From contig NZ_BMHI01000002.1 in assembly GCF_014640635.1 (NCBI RefSeq), positions 310,001 to 374,000 of the forward strand: a stretch of DNA of 64,000 nt. Direction: 5' to 3'. This DNA comes from Flexivirga endophytica. GTDB taxonomy: Bacteria > Actinomycetota > Actinomycetes > Actinomycetales > Dermatophilaceae. The notes under the pieces were generated by a model. It saw nothing but the letters and a program-made list of their open reading frames with translations, made no database searches and was not told the DNA's origin. The translations under genes were made by a program, and so were the position numbers. Shown piece after piece: positions 62,643-64,000 of the stretch. Every line of letters starts with the position of its first letter. Position 1 is the first letter of the stretch.

Positions 62643-63905
62643 TCAGGCGGTGCGGGGCGGCGGCTTCGGCAGCGCGAGGCGTGCGAGGCGGCGCTTCTCC
62701 TTGTTGGGGGAGTAGACGGCCTTGACGGTCTCCCACTTGTTCTCGTCCGGCAGCGCCAGCTGGCAGATCTTCTTCCAGGTCTGGAAGAGCTGCTTGGGCA
62801 ACGGACCCGTGGTGTAGGGCAGGCCGTACTTGCGGCATACGGCGCGCATCTTCGGAGCCACCTCGATGTAGCGGTTCGAGGGCAGGTCCGGGAAGCAGTG
62901 GTGCTCGATCTGGTGCGACAGGTTGCCGGTCAGGATGTGGAACAGCTTGGAGCCGGACAGGTTGGCCGAGCCGAGCATCTGGCGGATGTACCAGTCACCG
63001 CGCGTCTCACCGTCGATCATCTCCTCGGTGAAGACCTCGACACCGTCGGGGAAGTGCCCGCAGAAGATGACCGCGTGCGCCCACACGTTGCGGATGCAGT
63101 TGGCGGCGACGGTGCCGGCCAAACCGCGTTTGAAGGAGTTGCCGACCAGCAGGCCGGCTGCGGGAGTGGCGATGTAGTCCTTGGCGACCATCCGGATCGC
63201 CTTCTTCTTCAAGGCCGCAAGGTCGGAGTCGAACTCCTCCTTGGTCTTCAGGTTGGCCTTGACCATGTCCCACTCGAGGTCGTATGACGCGATGCCCCAC
63301 TCGAACAGCGGCGACAGCGCGGCGTTGACGATCGGGTTGAAGATGTCGCGCGGCTGCCACGGCTGGTCGTCGCTGACCCGCAGGATGTTGTAGCCGACGT
63401 CACGGTCCTTGCCCAGCACGTTGGTCCAGGTGTGGTGGATGTCGTTGTGGGTGTGCTGCCAGCCGCGGGCCGGCGCCACGAAGTCCCACTCCCAGGTGGT
63501 GGAGTGGATGTCGGGGTCGCGCATCCAGTCCCACTGACCGTGCAGCACGTTGTGCCCGATCTCCATGTTCTCCAGGACCTTGCAGAGCGCGATCGCGCCG
63601 GTGCCGATCGCCCAGCCGGTCTTGCTCTTGCTGAAGGCGAGGGTGATGCGACCGCCGGCGTCCAGGCCGCGGGCGATGCGGATCACCCGGCGGATGTATG
63701 CCGCGTCGGAGGCGCCGCGTTCGGCGATGACCTCGTCCCGGATGGCGTCCAGCTCGGCGCCGAGCTGGTGCACCTGCTCATCGGAGAGGTGCGCGGCCTC
63801 GGCGGGCCGCACCAGCGGCGCGCCGGTCGTGGGCAGCACCCCCGTGCGCTTCTTGGGCGCAGTGGTGGTCTCGATGGTCTCGGTGGTCTCAGTCGTCAGG
63901 GTCAC
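62643..63905 (-). CDS. Membrane fatty acid desaturase (DesA3-like)
   Basis: This 420-residue protein has the three His boxes of acyl-CoA/lipid desaturases: GHNVLHGQWDWM near residue 117, QHTHNDIHHTW near residue 150 and LSHQIEHHCFPDLPSNRY near residue 333. Hydrophobic segments lie between. It matches mycobacterial DesA3-like delta-9 desaturases that need a ferredoxin reductase. The end of a 2Fe-2S protein gene lies just upstream on the same strand, so the two are likely an operon. The Thr-rich N-terminus of about 25 residues is low complexity. Start GTG 63905. Confidence 0.9.
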   Translation of the reverse strand: MTLTTETTETIETTTAPKKRTGVLPTTGAPLVRPAEAAHLSDEQVHQLGAELDAIRDEVIAERGASDAAYIRRVIRIARGLDAGGRITLAFSKSKTGWAIGTGAIALCKVLENMEIGHNVLHGQWDWMRDPDIHSTTWEWDFVAPARGWQHTHNDIHHTWTNVLGKDRDVGYNILRVSDDQPWQPRDIFNPIVNAALSPLFEWGIASYDLEWDMVKANLKTKEEFDSDLAALKKKAIRMVAKDYIATPAAGLLVGNSFKRGLAGTVAANCIRNVWAHAVIFCGHFPDGVEVFTEEMIDGETRGDWYIRQMLGSANLSGSKLFHILTGNLSHQIEHHCFPDLPSNRYIEVAPKMRAVCRKYGLPYTTGPLPKQLFQTWKKICQLALPDENKWETVKAVYSPNKEKRRLARLALPKPPPRTA

Positions 63906-63923
63906 GAGCTTCAGGGTCCTTGA

Positions 63924-64000
63924 TCAGATGTCGAGGTGGCAGGTCCCGGCGGCAGCCGAGATGCAGGTCTGGATGAGGTCGCCTTCGGTGTCGTTGATCT
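63924..64000 (-). CDS. Probable ferredoxin reductase with 2Fe-2S domain, C-terminal fragment
   Basis: The last 24 codons of a minus-strand frame end at TGA 63924-63926 with INDTEGDLIQTCISAAAGTCHLDI. This resembles the end of the plant-type 2Fe-2S domain in ferredoxin reductases that serve DesA3-like desaturases (the final Cys ligand region, TCISAAAG). It lies 18 bases upstream of the desaturase start, consistent with an electron-supply operon. Cut by the window edge. Confidence 0.5.
   Translation of the reverse strand, partial: INDTEGDLIQTCISAAAGTCHLDI

Overview
The window is high-GC DNA (roughly two thirds G+C by eye). Its gene content is typical of a free-living aerobic actinobacterium: a glutamine-dependent NAD synthase of the mycobacterial type, an EthA-like monooxygenase, a DesA3-like desaturase, DUF2599 and DUF4190 proteins, two PaaX regulators, a stand-alone LigD polymerase domain and short Cys-ending leader ORFs. 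Codon use and neighbourhoods suggest Micrococcales, perhaps near Dermacoccaceae or Intrasporangiaceae, but this placement is an inference. I saw no rRNA, tRNA, CRISPR array, phage or IS element. Most genes are tightly packed, and many stop and start codons overlap (ATGA, GTGA, TGATG).

Layout. 1-5.6 kb: end of a TspO gene, OsmC, a rhodanese with a candidate Cys-Cys leader ORF, a glucose-6-phosphate dehydrogenase paralogue, a methyltransferase, a DUF4190 membrane protein and a geranylgeranyl-reductase-like flavoprotein. 5.6-11.1 kb: a complete lactate module (FadR/LldR-type regulator, operator, lactate permease, LutABC). 11.3-16.5 kb: a coupled five-gene cluster (EthA-like monooxygenase, GT4, methyltransferase, terpene-cyclase-like alpha/alpha protein, second methyltransferase). 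16.5-31.2 kb: a ten-gene plus-strand operon (peptide-type ABC importer, two alpha/beta hydrolases, a CapA-like protein, a class III CoA-transferase and a pair of 2-hydroxyacyl-CoA-dehydratase-like proteins) bracketed by two minus-strand PaaX regulators. 31.5-43.2 kb: secreted M4 protease, DUF2599 lipoprotein, thioredoxin, cysteine dioxygenase with leader ORF, LtrA, crotonase, SQR-like flavoprotein, hydrolase, MFS exporter, NadE. 43.2-51 kb: 52-bp tandem repeat, SWI2/SNF2 ATPase, three SDR-type genes and a TetR regulator with twin operators. 51-64 kb: GT39 and GT2 glycosyltransferases, LigD-type polymerase, gamma carbonic anhydrase homologue, NarL-type regulator, GlsB/YeaQ protein, ABC-F ATPase, acyl-CoA synthetase, histidine phosphatase, two small exported proteins and a desaturase with the end of its probable ferredoxin reductase.

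Two kinds of signal cut across the genes. First, the degenerate octamer GTATGNCG (CGNCATAC on the other strand) is strikingly iterated. By eye I count about 125 copies, and roughly 85-90% of all GTATG pentamers in the window are extended to it. Copies lie on both strands and in coding and non-coding DNA. Second, intergenic palindromes recur. There are four long perfect or near-perfect hairpins (33.6, 34.2, 38.9 and 60.7 kb) built from related modules, and a separate CCCCGCGAAGT hairpin found at 61.6 kb and also, in frame, inside lutB.

The strongest candidate for an undescribed system is the PaaX-bracketed operon. Its two dehydratase-like proteins lack the cysteines that bind the iron-sulphur cluster in the known family, and no activator ATPase is present. 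The operon looks like import, hydrolysis, CoA activation and CoA-ester processing of an unidentified peptide-like or amide/ester substrate.
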